A stretch of 64,000 nt of DNA from Paracoccaceae bacterium (GCA_947504705.1 CANNIA010000004.1:62001-126000); one strand, 5' to 3'. Positions 1-8,180 are shown, numbered from the stretch's first letter. Program-made: numbers and translations. The notes: a model not told the origin generated them from the sequence alone.

Positions 1-1
1 C

Positions 2-154
2 TGGATCACCTTTCGCGACAAGGCCTGTGAGGTCGAGGGCTATGCCATGCGCGGGGGCAGCGCAGAACCGCTTTTGGTCAACGGTTGTCTTGCCGGTCTG
101 ACCCGAGAGCGGACGGCGCAATTGCTGGCTCTGGTCGAAAACTACGGCGGGTAG
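2..154 (+). CDS. C-terminal end of an LprI-like (DUF1311) protein, partial
   Basis: The window opens inside a forward reading frame that ends at a TAG at 152-154 and leaves 50 C-terminal residues. They contain a W-x-x-FR-(D)-x-x-C start, a GGS-x-x-P turn, and the ending C-L-x-x-L-T-x-x-RT-x-x-L. This pattern of two cysteines and a closing LTRERT helix is typical of the lysozyme-inhibitor LprI N-terminal family (DUF1311). Those are small secreted or lipid-anchored periplasmic proteins. The N-terminus and signal peptide lie upstream of the window, so export cannot be checked. Assignment rests on motif resemblance only. Confidence 0.6.
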   Translation, partial: WITFRDKACEVEGYAMRGGSAEPLLVNGCLAGLTRERTAQLLALVENYGG

Positions 155-195
155 TCACTGGACGAGCCTGCGATCTTTCGGCACCCGCCCGCTGA

Positions 196-1089
196 CTACT
201 GACCCTCGCCATTCAACTCGGCCAGCCGTCGCGCAAACCGCGGTGAATTGAGCCGTGATGTGACCGAGCGGCAGATTTTCGCCTCGCGTCTTGGATGACC
301 CGTCATCCGGGCGTGGGCGAGGATGCTGCGCAAGTAATCGGCATTCGTCCGTCGCCCGCGCCAAAGGAGGGAATAGAACTCTGGCGAGAAGCGTTTTTCC
401 ATCACCGCTTCCAGAATTCGGTCAAGCGCCTCCATCTCGGCCAGCGTGTCTTCGGTCGCCTCGCCGGTGTGGGGGGCGTGCAGGGTCATGACCCACGGGC
501 GCTGAAAGAGTGCAGCATGCATGGCATCGGGCGCGTGCAGCGGGTCGTGGATCAGCCAGACTTTCTCAGCGCTATCGATCATGTCGGGTGCATAGCTGTA
601 GCGGCCGTCAAAATTGATCCGGCGCGCCCCGCGCAACCGCTGATCCCAACCCGTCCGGTTGAATTCGCCGGTGGCACGCGGTGCAACAAGAACCACATCC
701 GCGCCCGGAGCGGTGACCGAAAAGGCCGCCGCTGCATATCCGGCAATACCCGCGCCATAAAAGACGACCCGGTCGAAGGCCTCAAGAAAACTGTTGTCGG
801 AAATCCGGTCGAAATAGGTAAAGACCAAGGGATCGCGCCACCAGGTTTCCCCGTCACAGATGAGTGTCATCAGCGACCAGTCACGTTCTTTGCATAAAGC
901 AAAATGCGCTGGCAAGCCTTCCTCGCTTTCCTTTAGGGAAGCCAGGGTTTCAAATGTCACCAATAGCAATGGCCGCGCTTCGGTAAAGAAAGCCCAGTGA
1001 CGACTTCCCAATTGAAGGAAGTCGCCACTTTGCTCTGCAGCTGACCGTAACGCACCTTGCCAGCCATCGGCCGAAGCAAGATCGTCCAT
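196..1089 (-). CDS. Conserved protein of unassigned function (alpha/beta fold likely)
   Basis: This is a 297-residue protein with no signal peptide and no membrane segment. Around residues 105-135 it has the pattern DRVVFYGAGIAGYAAAAFS followed by a hydrophobic strand. This recalls the strand-elbow-helix of alpha/beta hydrolases (G-x-S-x-G-GY), but the nucleophile position holds no serine, so catalysis is doubtful. A second conserved-looking stretch is RYSYAPDMIDSA near residues 160-175. From memory, Rhodobacteraceae homologues are often labelled phosphoadenosine phosphosulfate reductase; the protein has none of the cysteine or P-loop motifs of CysH, which is present separately at 8608-9357. 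The ATG at 1089 follows GGGGA by about 10 nt. It stands alone, about 200 bp downstream of gcdH on the same strand and behind a paired palindrome (1174-1220). Confidence 0.6.
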   Translation of the reverse strand: MDDLASADGWQGALRSAAEQSGDFLQLGSRHWAFFTEARPLLLVTFETLASLKESEEGLPAHFALCKERDWSLMTLICDGETWWRDPLVFTYFDRISDNSFLEAFDRVVFYGAGIAGYAAAAFSVTAPGADVVLVAPRATGEFNRTGWDQRLRGARRINFDGRYSYAPDMIDSAEKVWLIHDPLHAPDAMHAALFQRPWVMTLHAPHTGEATEDTLAEMEALDRILEAVMEKRFSPEFYSLLWRGRRTNADYLRSILAHARMTGHPRREAKICRSVTSRLNSPRFARRLAELNGEGQ

Positions 1090-1173
1090 CGTCAGAAAGT
1101 CCCCAACCGCAAATACTCAATCAACAATCCGAAGTTGATCGAATTTTTGTCATCGGGCAAGCCGCCTGTGCGT

Positions 1174-1220
1174 TGAAACCGGTTGCGCCAGCGTGAATTC
1201 GTCACACGCAACCGGTTTCA
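1174..1220. promoter_or_regulatory. Paired inverted repeat, candidate twin LacI-type operators
   Basis: A perfect 14-bp inverted repeat has arms TGAAACCGGTTGCG (1174-1187) and CGCAACCGGTTTCA (1207-1220) around a 19-nt spacer. Each arm is itself centred on the palindrome AACCGGTT, whose central CG is typical of LacI-family operators. The two centres are 33 bp apart, about three helical turns. The pair lies 85-131 bp upstream of the reverse-strand start at 1089. No T-tract follows on either strand, so it does not look like an intrinsic terminator. Confidence 0.45.
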
Positions 1221-1290
1221 TCCCGTGAAAGTGGCGGCAGGGTCCCTCGGGTTTGGCAGGAAAGCAGGGCCAGTCGCGGCTAAAGCCGGG

Positions 1291-2511
1291 TCAGAAAAAG
1301 GCCTGCAACCCGGTGACAGCACGGCCAAGAATCAGCGCATGGATGTCATGCGTGCCTTCATAGGTGTTGACCGTTTCCAGGTTCACCATGTGGCGCATGA
1401 TCTGGAAATCTTCCTGGATGCCATTGCCGCCATGCATGTCACGCGACCAACGGGCAATGTCCAAAGCCTTGCCGCAGTTGTTGCGCTTGATGATCGAGAT
1501 CATCTCGGGCGCGGCATTGGCTTCATCCAGCAGGCGACCCACCCGCAAGCTTGCCTGAAGGCCCAAGGAGATCTCGGTCAGCATATTGGCGAGCTTCAGC
1601 TGGAAAAGCTGCGTCCCGGCGATCGGCTTGCCAAACTGCTTGCGATCCAGCCCATATTGCCGCGCCGCGCCAAGGCAGAACTCGGCCGCCCCCATCACGC
1701 CCCAGGCGATGCCATAGCGGGCACGGTTGAGGCAACCGAACGGGCCTTTCAACCCCTCGACAAAGGGCAACAGCGCGTCTTCGCCGACTTCCACATCCTT
1801 CAGCACGATCTCACCCGTGACCGAGGCCCGCAGGGAAAGCTTGCCGCCAACCTTCGGCGCGGAAAGCCCCTTGGTGCCCTTGTCCAGCACAAAGCCTTTG
1901 ATCTTGTTGCCATGGGCTTCCGACTTGGCCCAGACCACGAAGACATCGGCGATCGGCGCGTTCGAAATCCACATCTTCGCGCCGTTCAGTACATAGCCAT
2001 TGGCGGTCTTCTTCGCCACGGTCTTCATGCCCCCGGGGTCTGACCCTGCATCAGGTTCGGTCAGGCCAAAGCAGCCGATCCATTCGCCGCTGGCCAGCTT
2101 CGGCAGATACTTCTTGCGCTGCGCTTCCGTGCCATAGGCATAGATCGGATACATCACCAACGACGACTGCACCGACATCATGCTGCGATAGCCGCTATCA
2201 ACGCGTTCCACTTCCCGCGCGACCAGGCCATAGGCGACGTAAGACCCACCAAGACCGCCGTATTCCTCGGGGATCGTCACGCCCAAAAGCCCCATCTCGC
2301 CCATTTCGCGGAAGATCGACGGATCGGTCGCCTCCTCGCGGTAGGCGGCAATGACGCGGGGCTGCAGCTTTTCTTGCGCATAGGCGCGGGCACCGTCGCG
2401 CAGCATCCGCTCTTCCTCGGTCAGCTGGTCGTCCAGACGGAAGGCATCCTCCCAGTTGAACCGGCCCAGATCGGGCGCATCTTTCGCTTTCAGTTTCGGT
2501 TGATCGGTCAT
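1291..2511 (-). CDS. gcdH: Glutaryl-CoA dehydrogenase
   Basis: This flavoprotein of the acyl-CoA dehydrogenase family (406 residues) oxidises and decarboxylates glutaryl-CoA to crotonyl-CoA in lysine and tryptophan breakdown. Visible family features are the [12 protein letters not shown] motif after the N-terminal helices, the [17 protein letters not shown] substrate/FAD segment, the [12 protein letters not shown] helix, RDMHGGNGI, and [10 protein letters not shown] near the C-terminus with the catalytic-base glutamate. Starting at the ATG at 2511 places GGAGG 7 nt upstream; the in-frame ATG four codons earlier overlaps that ribosome site and is rejected. Divergent from a LysR gene across 88 bp, a common arrangement that suggests control by that regulator. 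Confidence 0.93.
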   Translation of the reverse strand: MTDQPKLKAKDAPDLGRFNWEDAFRLDDQLTEEERMLRDGARAYAQEKLQPRVIAAYREEATDPSIFREMGEMGLLGVTIPEEYGGLGGSYVAYGLVAREVERVDSGYRSMMSVQSSLVMYPIYAYGTEAQRKKYLPKLASGEWIGCFGLTEPDAGSDPGGMKTVAKKTANGYVLNGAKMWISNAPIADVFVVWAKSEAHGNKIKGFVLDKGTKGLSAPKVGGKLSLRASVTGEIVLKDVEVGEDALLPFVEGLKGPFGCLNRARYGIAWGVMGAAEFCLGAARQYGLDRKQFGKPIAGTQLFQLKLANMLTEISLGLQASLRVGRLLDEANAAPEMISIIKRNNCGKALDIARWSRDMHGGNGIQEDFQIMRHMVNLETVNTYEGTHDIHALILGRAVTGLQAFF

Positions 2512-2583
2512 GGCAGCCTCCATCTATGCGGCAAAGATTGCATGAAACCGGCTCTCGCGCTATCGAAAGGCCTGCACAAGATC

Positions 2584-2598
2584 ATGAGGGAAACTCAT
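2584..2598. promoter_or_regulatory. LysR-type T-N11-A box in gcdH/lysR intergenic region
   Basis: ATGAG-GGAAA-CTCAT forms a 5-bp inverted repeat with the T-N11-A spacing of LysR-type operators. It sits in the divergent intergenic region, ends 1 bp before the lysR start codon and contains that gene's GAGGG ribosome site. This would fit autoregulation. Confidence 0.4.
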
Positions 2599-2599
2599 A

Positions 2600-3505
2600 A
2601 TGCTACCGCGTCGCTATTTGCCCCCGATCCCAGCCCTGATGGCGCTTGAGGCTGTCGCGCGGCTTGGCACCGCCTCGGCCGCGGCAGAGGAATTGTCCCT
2701 GACCCAAGGCGCCATCAGCCGCGCGTTGCAGGGGCTGGAGGCGCAGTTGGGCGTCACCCTGATCCGGCGGGAAAGGCAGCGGCTGCATCTGACGCCTGCC
2801 GGGCAAGATTACGTCGCCGAAGTGCGCAAGGCGCTGAACCTTTTGGCATCCGCCTCAATTACACTGCGCGCCAACCCGACCGGGGGCAGCCTGAACCTGT
2901 CGATTCTGCCCGCTTTCGGCATGCACTGGCTGGCCCCCCGACTGGCCCGCTTTGCCCAAAGCCACGCCGAAGTCACGGTCAATCTGTCCACCCGGCTGCG
3001 TCCCTTCGACTTCGCCGGAACGGCATTCGACGCCGCGATCCATTACGGGCGGCAGGATTGGCCGGGGGTCGACTACCTGAAACTCATGGATGAAGAGGTC
3101 ATCGCGGTCGCCGCTCCGGGTGTCTGCGGGGCGCTTTCCGCGGCCGCCGACATCCTGACCCAACCGCTCTTGCAACTGGAAAGCCGCACCGGCGACTGGG
3201 GCCGCTGGCTGGCGTATCATGGTCACCCCGGCCTGCGTCCGCGCGGCATGATGTTCGACCAGTTCGCCACGCTGATCCAGGGCGCGATCCACGGCATGGG
3301 GCTGGCACTGGTCCCAACTTTCCTGATCCAGACCGAACTTACCGAAGGGCGCCTTGTGCCAGTGCATGGCGGGCCAGTCGCTGCTTTGGGCAGCTACTGG
3401 CTGGTCTGGCCGCGCGCGGCCTTGGCGCGCGGCCCGTTGAATTCGTTCAGGGACTGGCTGACGGCGGAAGTGGCGGGTGATCCGGGACTACATTCGGTCC
3501 AATAA
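2600..3505 (+). CDS. LysR-family transcriptional regulator (GcvA-like)
   Basis: The protein has 301 residues. The N-terminal winged helix-turn-helix begins with RYLPPIPALMALEAVARLGT and continues through SLTQGAISRALQGLEAQLG, the classic LysR recognition helix. A periplasmic-binding-type effector domain follows from about residue 95. The opening LPPIPAL and the proximity to an acyl-CoA dehydrogenase place it in the GcvA-like branch, which often controls a divergently transcribed target, here most likely gcdH. The ATG at 2600 is preceded by GAGGG. A T-N11-A palindrome overlaps its leader. The effector is unknown; glutarate or glutaryl-CoA is an inference from the neighbour. Confidence 0.88.
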   Translation: MLPRRYLPPIPALMALEAVARLGTASAAAEELSLTQGAISRALQGLEAQLGVTLIRRERQRLHLTPAGQDYVAEVRKALNLLASASITLRANPTGGSLNLSILPAFGMHWLAPRLARFAQSHAEVTVNLSTRLRPFDFAGTAFDAAIHYGRQDWPGVDYLKLMDEEVIAVAAPGVCGALSAAADILTQPLLQLESRTGDWGRWLAYHGHPGLRPRGMMFDQFATLIQGAIHGMGLALVPTFLIQTELTEGRLVPVHGGPVAALGSYWLVWPRAALARGPLNSFRDWLTAEVAGDPGLHSVQ

Positions 3506-3659
3506 GCCAAGCCCTCTGCCGATCCCCGCCGATGGCTATCGGATGGCAAACACATGTTATGGCATATCAGATCAATTGCGGCATTCTGGCGGGGTAGCCC
3601 GGCCTTCGCGCGGATCGAATCGCTCGGTCCGGTTGGCAGGGCAAAGGATGAGGACCAGT

Positions 3660-5774
3660 ATGAGACGCCTTTTGATTTCAACCACCGCCCTTTCGGTCGC
3701 CATCAGCCCGCTTGGCACACTTCCCGTCTATGCGCAGACCATTGCCGAAGATGGTTCGGTCATTGGGCCGGATGGCACGGTGCTTTGCATCCCGACGGTA
3801 GACGCGCCTTGCGACATGGATGCTATCATGGCCGCGTTGGCGGCTGCCGATGCGGCGGCGGCTGAAGCAGACGCAGCGGCTCAGGCTGAAGCAGACGCAG
3901 CGGCCCAGGCTGAAGCAGACGCGGCGGCCCAGGCTGAAGCAGACGCAGCGGCTCAGGCTGAAGCGGACGCAGCGGCTCAGGCTGAAGCAGACGCGGCGGC
4001 TCAGGCTGAAGCGGACGCAGCGGCTGCAGCTGAGGCAGCGGCTCAGGCTGAAGCAGACGCGGCGGCTCAGGCTGAAGCAGACGCGGCGGCTCAGGCTGAA
4101 GCAGACGCGGCGGCTCAGGCTGAAGCAGACGCACAGGCTGAGGCAGAAGCGGCGGCTGAGGCTCAGGCGGCTGCGGAAGCAGAAGCGCAGGCAGAGGCCG
4201 AAGCTCAGGCTGCCGAAGAAGCCGCTGCCGCAGAAGAGGCCGCTGCTGAGGAACCGGCTGCCGAAGAAGAAGCCGTGCCGGAAGAGGAAGCTGCTCCTGC
4301 AGACGAGGCCGCCACGGAAGAGGCGACGGACGAGGCCGCGCCTTTGGAAGAGCCGGTGATCGTCGAGGAACCCTTCACCGAAGTCGCTCCGATAGAAGAG
4401 CCTATCTTCGAGGAAGAGGTCATTGACCCCTCCACTGGAGAGATGATCGACCCCGAAGTTGCCGCGGCGGCCCTTGCAGAAGCGCAGCAGGAATTGGTGA
4501 TCGATGATGCGGGCCAAATGATCGACCCGGCTGCGGGTCTGGTCGTGGCCGAACCGATGACCGAGGAAGAAGAGGCTGTCGAGCCGATCGATGCCCCGAC
4601 CGTCACCGACACCGAAGTTCAGGGTCTGAGCGAACTTTTGACCCAGGACCCATCGGTGGTTGATCCGGCGGCCCTAGGCGCTGCCGAGATGCTGGCTGCC
4701 CCCCCGGCCCCGTCCGAGGATGGCACGTTCATCCTGCCGGAATCCGATCCGGCGGCGCTGATCGGCGCGATCACTGAAACGATCGATCCTGCAGCCGCCC
4801 GCACCTCGGCCGAAGAATTCGCTGCCCCGCCGGTGAAGCTGAAGAACGGCAAGAAGAACAAGCTTTCCAATCTTGAAAAGGCCGGGCTTGTGGTGCTTGG
4901 CGCGCTGGTCGTCGGTGCGATCATCAAGTCAAACAACGCCAAGAAGGAGGAAGAACGTCGCGTCGTGTCGAACACCGGTGACCGCGTGATCGTGCTGCGC
5001 CCCGATGGCACCTATGAGGTGCTGAAGGACGACGACACCATCATCCGCACCCCCGGCTCGACCGTCACGACCGAAACTTTCCGCGACGGATCGACCCGCA
5101 CCATCGTCAAGCGCCCGGATGGCACCCAGGTTGTCACCATCCGCGACGCGACGGGACGGGTCCTGCGCCGCGCCACCTATGACCAGTATGGCCGTGAGCT
5201 GATCCTGATCGACGATCTGGCCGAAGAGGACGTGGTGATCATCGACGACTTGCCGCGCCCGAAGAAGAAGATCGTGATTTCCTCGATGGACGACGACACC
5301 GCCCTCAAGCGCGAACTTGCCCGGCTTGAAGCAGAAAAGGCGGGCCGCAAGTTCTCGCTCCGCCAGATCCGCGAGATCCCGGAAGTGCGCGACCTGGCGG
5401 CAACGATCGATGTTGAACCGGTCACCTTTGCCTCCGGCTCAGCGGCAGTGACGGCGGAAGAGGCTCGGAACCTGGCCGACCTTGGCCAGACGATGCAGGA
5501 CCTCCTGGACGAAAATCCGGGCGAGATCTTCCTGATCATGGGTCACACCGACGCGACCGGCAAAGCGGCGATGAACCTTGCCCTGTCCGACCGTCGCGCG
5601 GAATCGGTGGCGCTTGCGCTGACCGAATATTTCGACATCCCACCCGAGAACATGGTCATCCAGGGCTATGGTGAGACCGAGCTTCTGATTGACACGCAAG
5701 AGGACGAACCTTTGAACCGCCGCGTCGAAGTCAAGGTCATTACGCCGCTGATGCGGACGGCCGAACTGCCGTAA
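3660..5774 (+). CDS. OmpA-family protein with long Ala/Glu/Gln repeat region
   Basis: A 704-residue envelope protein. Residues 1-26 form a signal peptide ending in VYAQ. A low-complexity stretch from about residue 60 to 200 is built of AEADAAAQ octapeptides, then becomes acidic and proline-rich (EE/PEEE) to about residue 250. A hydrophobic segment (AGLVVLGALVVGAII) sits near residue 415, followed by a hydrophilic domain. The C-terminal 130 residues form an OmpA peptidoglycan-binding domain (FASGSAAVT, GHTDATG, NLALSDRRAESV, GYGE, NRRVEV). It probably tethers the outer membrane to peptidoglycan, with the repeat as a spacer. The start was chosen at the second ATG (3660), behind GAGG; the ATG at 3648 adds MRTS. 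A strong terminator follows. Confidence 0.85.
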   Translation: MRRLLISTTALSVAISPLGTLPVYAQTIAEDGSVIGPDGTVLCIPTVDAPCDMDAIMAALAAADAAAAEADAAAQAEADAAAQAEADAAAQAEADAAAQAEADAAAQAEADAAAQAEADAAAAAEAAAQAEADAAAQAEADAAAQAEADAAAQAEADAQAEAEAAAEAQAAAEAEAQAEAEAQAAEEAAAAEEAAAEEPAAEEEAVPEEEAAPADEAATEEATDEAAPLEEPVIVEEPFTEVAPIEEPIFEEEVIDPSTGEMIDPEVAAAALAEAQQELVIDDAGQMIDPAAGLVVAEPMTEEEEAVEPIDAPTVTDTEVQGLSELLTQDPSVVDPAALGAAEMLAAPPAPSEDGTFILPESDPAALIGAITETIDPAAARTSAEEFAAPPVKLKNGKKNKLSNLEKAGLVVLGALVVGAIIKSNNAKKEEERRVVSNTGDRVIVLRPDGTYEVLKDDDTIIRTPGSTVTTETFRDGSTRTIVKRPDGTQVVTIRDATGRVLRRATYDQYGRELILIDDLAEEDVVIIDDLPRPKKKIVISSMDDDTALKRELARLEAEKAGRKFSLRQIREIPEVRDLAATIDVEPVTFASGSAAVTAEEARNLADLGQTMQDLLDENPGEIFLIMGHTDATGKAAMNLALSDRRAESVALALTEYFDIPPENMVIQGYGETELLIDTQEDEPLNRRVEVKVITPLMRTAELP
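3861..4136 (+). repeat. 24-bp tandem repeat encoding AEADAAAQ octapeptides
   Basis: Six consecutive 24-bp units (3861-4004) are followed by one unit ending in Ala and one 18-bp shortened unit, then three more full units and a truncated one. Units differ mostly at third positions (gca/gcg, ggc/gct), so the peptide is kept while the DNA varies. The repeat lies in the coding sequence of the OmpA-family protein and is a likely site of length variation between strains. Confidence 0.9.
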
Positions 5775-5800
5775 GCCCAGCAGATAGCGCAAGACCAAAA

Positions 5801-5826
5801 GGCCGCGGGGAATACCGCGGCCTTTT
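5801..5826 (+). terminator. Rho-independent terminator after the OmpA-family gene
   Basis: The stem GGCCGCGG (5801-5808) pairs with CCGCGGCC (5815-5822) around a 6-nt loop, followed by TTTT. It starts 26 nt after the stop codon of the OmpA-family gene. Confidence 0.85.
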
Positions 5827-5871
5827 GCATTCGGTGCCTTGCGGCAAAGGCCGACCGGTGCTGGTCAAATG

Positions 5872-5896
5872 AAAAGGGGGCCACGGAGCCCCCTTC
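5872..5896 (-). terminator. Rho-independent terminator after infC
   Basis: Read on the reverse strand, AAGGGGG and CCCCCTT (5889-5895 with 5874-5880) form a stem around an 8-nt loop and run into TTTT (complement of 5872-5875). It lies 25 nt after the infC stop codon, so infC is not cotranscribed with anything downstream here. Confidence 0.8.
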
Positions 5897-5920
5897 GATC
5901 ACCGCAAGACGGGTCCGGCC

Positions 5921-6460
5921 TTACTTCGGCCCGACCATCATCACCATCTGGCGGCCTTCCAGGCGCGGGAAGGATTCGATCTTGCCCACGTCGGCAACAT
6001 CCGCCTCGACCCGCTTCAAAAGCTCAAGCCCCAGATCCTGGTGCGCCATCTCGCGACCCCGGAAGCGCAGCGTGACCTTGACCTTGTCGCCCTCTTCCAG
6101 AAACTTGAAGACCGACCGCATTTTGACTTCGTAGTCGTGGATGTCGGTGCCAGGGCGGAACTTGATTTCCTTGATCTCGATGACCTTCTGCTTCTTGCGG
6201 GCCTCGGCCTCGCGCTTCTGGGTCTCGTATTTGTATTTGCCGAAATCCATGATCTTGCAGACCGGCGGTTCGGCGGTGGGCGAGATCTCGACAAGATCAA
6301 GCCCCGCTTCTTCGGCCATCTGCATGGCGCGGGCCGGAGTGACGACCCCGACGTTTTCACCGTCCGCACCGATCAGTCGGATTTCCGGAGAGCGGATGCG
6401 ATCGTTGATCCGAGGGCCGGTTTCGCGTTGCGGCGGGGCATTGTGGGGGCGACGGGCTAT
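5921..6460 (-). CDS. infC: Translation initiation factor IF-3, AUA start codon
   Basis: IF-3 binds the 30S subunit, keeps it free and checks the start codon and initiator tRNA. The reading frame encodes 179 residues when started at an ATA (6458-6460), which gives the N-terminus [18 protein letters not shown] and then the conserved [14 protein letters not shown]...GVV. The N-domain is followed by the lysine-rich linker [18 protein letters not shown] and the C-domain [15 protein letters not shown]. No ATG, GTG or TTG lies upstream in frame before a TGA at about -27. Starting at the first ATG (6325) would cut about 45 residues from the N-domain. AAAAGGA lies about 8 nt before the ATA. Atypical starts on infC are known to serve autoregulation. 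No rpmI or rplT follows; a terminator does. Confidence 0.93.
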   Translation of the reverse strand: MARRPHNAPPQRETGPRINDRIRSPEIRLIGADGENVGVVTPARAMQMAEEAGLDLVEISPTAEPPVCKIMDFGKYKYETQKREAEARKKQKVIEIKEIKFRPGTDIHDYEVKMRSVFKFLEEGDKVKVTLRFRGREMAHQDLGLELLKRVEADVADVGKIESFPRLEGRQMVMMVGPK

Positions 6461-6671
6461 GGTGGTGGTCCTTTTCAGTTTCCTTCAAGCGCGGGCAATC
6501 TAATCGCGCTGGCGGTCCCCCGCAACCCAGAGTGAGGCCTGGAAATACGGAAATTGGGCGTCAAAGCGGAGATTCCGGACAAATCAGGTCGCATGCAGGC
6601 TTTTCTTTCTTTGGTTTTGCTGCCATATGCGCGACATCCGGGATCAAGCTCCGGTCAGAGGAGAATTTGAC

Positions 6672-7145
6672 ATGAACAGATCAATCACTATCGGTGCCGT
6701 CGTCGTCCTGCTTGCTGCAGGCGGCTATTACCAGTTCTCGTACAAGCCGGCGCAGGTGCAGGCCGCGATGGAAGCTGCTGCTGCCGAAGCCGCCGCAGCC
6801 GAAGCTGCTGCTGCCGAAGCCGCCGCAGCTGAAGCCGCCGCTGCCGAAGCCGCCGCTGCTGAAGCTGCCGCTGCCGCCGCTGCTGAAGCTGCCGCTGCTG
6901 CAGACGCAGCTGCTGCCACGACCGAAGCCACCACGACCGAAGCTGCTCCGGCTGCTGACGCCTCGATGGCTGCTTTGGACCCGGCGACCTTCAACGCTGA
7001 CGAAGTCACCAAGATGATCGACGCTTCGACCACACTGGACGACGCGACCAAGACCACGCTGAAAGCCGCTGTCGAAGCCGCCAAGACCAACCCGGCGCTG
7101 GTTGCCGACACGGTCGCTCAGGTGAAAACCGCTCTGGGCATGTAA
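6672..7145 (+). CDS. Ala/Glu-repeat protein with N-terminal membrane anchor
   Basis: This 157-residue protein begins with MNRSITIGAVVVLLAAGGYY, a single hydrophobic segment that reads as an uncleaved anchor or signal peptide. Residues 33-80 are a low-complexity run of AAAAEA units in near-perfect repeats, followed by a Thr/Ala stretch and a C-terminal helical domain of about 50 residues (FNADEVTKMIDAST...VAQVKTALGM). GAGGAG lies 8 nt before the ATG at 6672. It resembles, in composition only, the repeat region of the OmpA-family protein on the other side of infC. The function is unknown; a periplasmic coiled or extended spacer is an inference. A strong terminator follows. Confidence 0.75.
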   Translation: MNRSITIGAVVVLLAAGGYYQFSYKPAQVQAAMEAAAAEAAAAEAAAAEAAAAEAAAAEAAAAEAAAAAAAEAAAAADAAAATTEATTTEAAPAADASMAALDPATFNADEVTKMIDASTTLDDATKTTLKAAVEAAKTNPALVADTVAQVKTALGM

Positions 7146-7171
7146 TTCCCGGCGTGAGACGAAAATTCAAA

Positions 7172-7201
7172 GGCCGCAGGATCGCTCCTGCGGCCTTTTT
7201 C
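7172..7201 (+). terminator. Rho-independent terminator
   Basis: The stem GGCCGCAGGA (7172-7181) pairs perfectly with TCCTGCGGCC (7186-7195) across a TCGC tetraloop and is followed by TTTTT. It lies 26 nt after the stop of the Ala/Glu-repeat protein. A run of AAA before the stem may let it work weakly for fpr on the other strand. Confidence 0.9.
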
Positions 7202-7305
7202 TTTGGCGTCTTACTGGCGGAACCGAAGTGTTGCCACCCGGTTAACGCGGGCTATCAAGGCATTGATTGCATTCTACTTGTTCTATTTTTTCACCGTGGA
7301 CAGGT

Positions 7306-8127
7306 TCAGATTCCGTCGCCGACGAAAGCCTTTTCGACCACAAATTCCTTGGGGTCCGAGTTCGCCCCCTCGCGCAGCCCGAACCCTTCCAGGATCGCCT
7401 TCACATCGACGTTGAAAGCAAGGCTCCCGCAGACCATTGCCCGATCTTCCGCAGGGTTCATCTTCGGCAGCCCAAGGTCGGCAAAAACCTTGCCCGAGAC
7501 CAGGTTGTCCGTCACCCGCCCAATGTGATGGAAGTCTTCACGGGTAGTGGTCGGATAATAGCGCAGCTTGTCTCCGACCAGCTCACCGATCAGTGGGTCG
7601 TCCTTCAAGCTCTCTACCAGCCGCCGCCCATACTCCAACTCGGCCACCTCCCGGCAGGTGTGCATCATGATGACCTGATCATACTTCTCATAGGTCTCCG
7701 GCTCGCGCATCAACGACGCAAAGGGCGCCAACCCCGTCCCGGTCGCCAAGAACCACATCCGCTTGCCCGGCAGAAGGGCATCGTGAACCAGCGTCCCCAC
7801 CGGTTTCGGGCGCAGAATGATTTCATCGCCGACCTTGATATGCTGCAAGCGGCTGGTCAGCGGACCATCCGGCACCTTGATCGAATAGAACTCCAGCTCT
7901 TCATCCCAGGCGGGCGAGGCGATGGAATAGGCGCGCAGCAGGGGTTTGCCGGTGTCACCCATCAGGCCGATCATCACGAATTCACCCGAGCGAAAGCGCA
8001 GGCTGGCCGGCCGCGACACTCGGAACGAAAACAGCCGGTCGGTCCAATGCGCGACCGAGGTGACGGTCTGGGCATCCGGCAGATGCGGCTTTGCGGGCTT
8101 GGGGTCCATCGTCACGGTCTCATTCAT
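7306..8127 (-). CDS. fpr: Ferredoxin/flavodoxin-NADP+ reductase
   Basis: An FAD-containing reductase of 273 residues that exchanges electrons between NADPH and ferredoxin or flavodoxin. Motifs in order: FRSGEFVMIGL and LLRAYSIASP (the FAD-binding RxYS pattern, about residues 55-75), VGDEIILRPKPVGTL, the NADP-binding FLATGTGLAPFASLMR (about residues 115-130), HTCREVAELEY, and MVCGSLAFN near the C-terminus. The ATG at 8127 follows GGAGGG by 8 nt; longer upstream frames have no better site. It closes the sulfate assimilation operon and probably feeds electrons to the sulfite reductase, which fits its position. A weak hairpin separates it from the DUF934 gene. Confidence 0.92.
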   Translation of the reverse strand: MNETVTMDPKPAKPHLPDAQTVTSVAHWTDRLFSFRVSRPASLRFRSGEFVMIGLMGDTGKPLLRAYSIASPAWDEELEFYSIKVPDGPLTSRLQHIKVGDEIILRPKPVGTLVHDALLPGKRMWFLATGTGLAPFASLMREPETYEKYDQVIMMHTCREVAELEYGRRLVESLKDDPLIGELVGDKLRYYPTTTREDFHHIGRVTDNLVSGKVFADLGLPKMNPAEDRAMVCGSLAFNVDVKAILEGFGLREGANSDPKEFVVEKAFVGDGI

Positions 8128-8160
8128 CGGTTTCGCCCTCCATAGGCGAGCGGGGGCCGC

Positions 8161-8180
8161 AAGGAAAGCCCGACGGGCTG
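8161..8180 (-). terminator. Weak hairpin between DUF934 gene and fpr
   Basis: On the reverse strand AGCCC-GTC-GGGCT is followed by TTTCCTT, nested inside a longer GGCCGCA/TGCGGCC pairing. It may be a partial terminator or processing site in the 79-bp spacer that lowers fpr relative to the upstream cys genes. Confidence 0.35.

Noticed and set aside
196-1089. CysH (PAPS reductase) label for the unknown gene
   Set aside because: No PP-loop SxGxxS pattern and no cysteine or ECGIH motif; a true CysH with all motifs lies at 8608-9357.
1174-1220. Intrinsic terminator for gcdH
   Set aside because: The stem is strong but no T-tract follows on the reverse strand, and the arms are themselves palindromic, favouring an operator reading.
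3678-4517. Long open frames on both strands across the alanine repeats
   Set aside because: The 24-bp repeat keeps other frames open by its periodicity. These frames give Ser/Arg/Leu or Pro/Leu/Gln repeats with no domain, signal or ribosome site, and the forward OmpA frame explains the region.
5801-5826. CRISPR or tandem hairpin array near infC
   Set aside because: The three G/C-rich hairpins around 5.8-7.2 kb are single terminators with T-tracts facing different genes; there are no regularly spaced repeats.
6041-6535. Forward 164-codon frame across infC
   Set aside because: Antisense to IF-3, lacks a ribosome site and resembles nothing; it reflects third-position GC.
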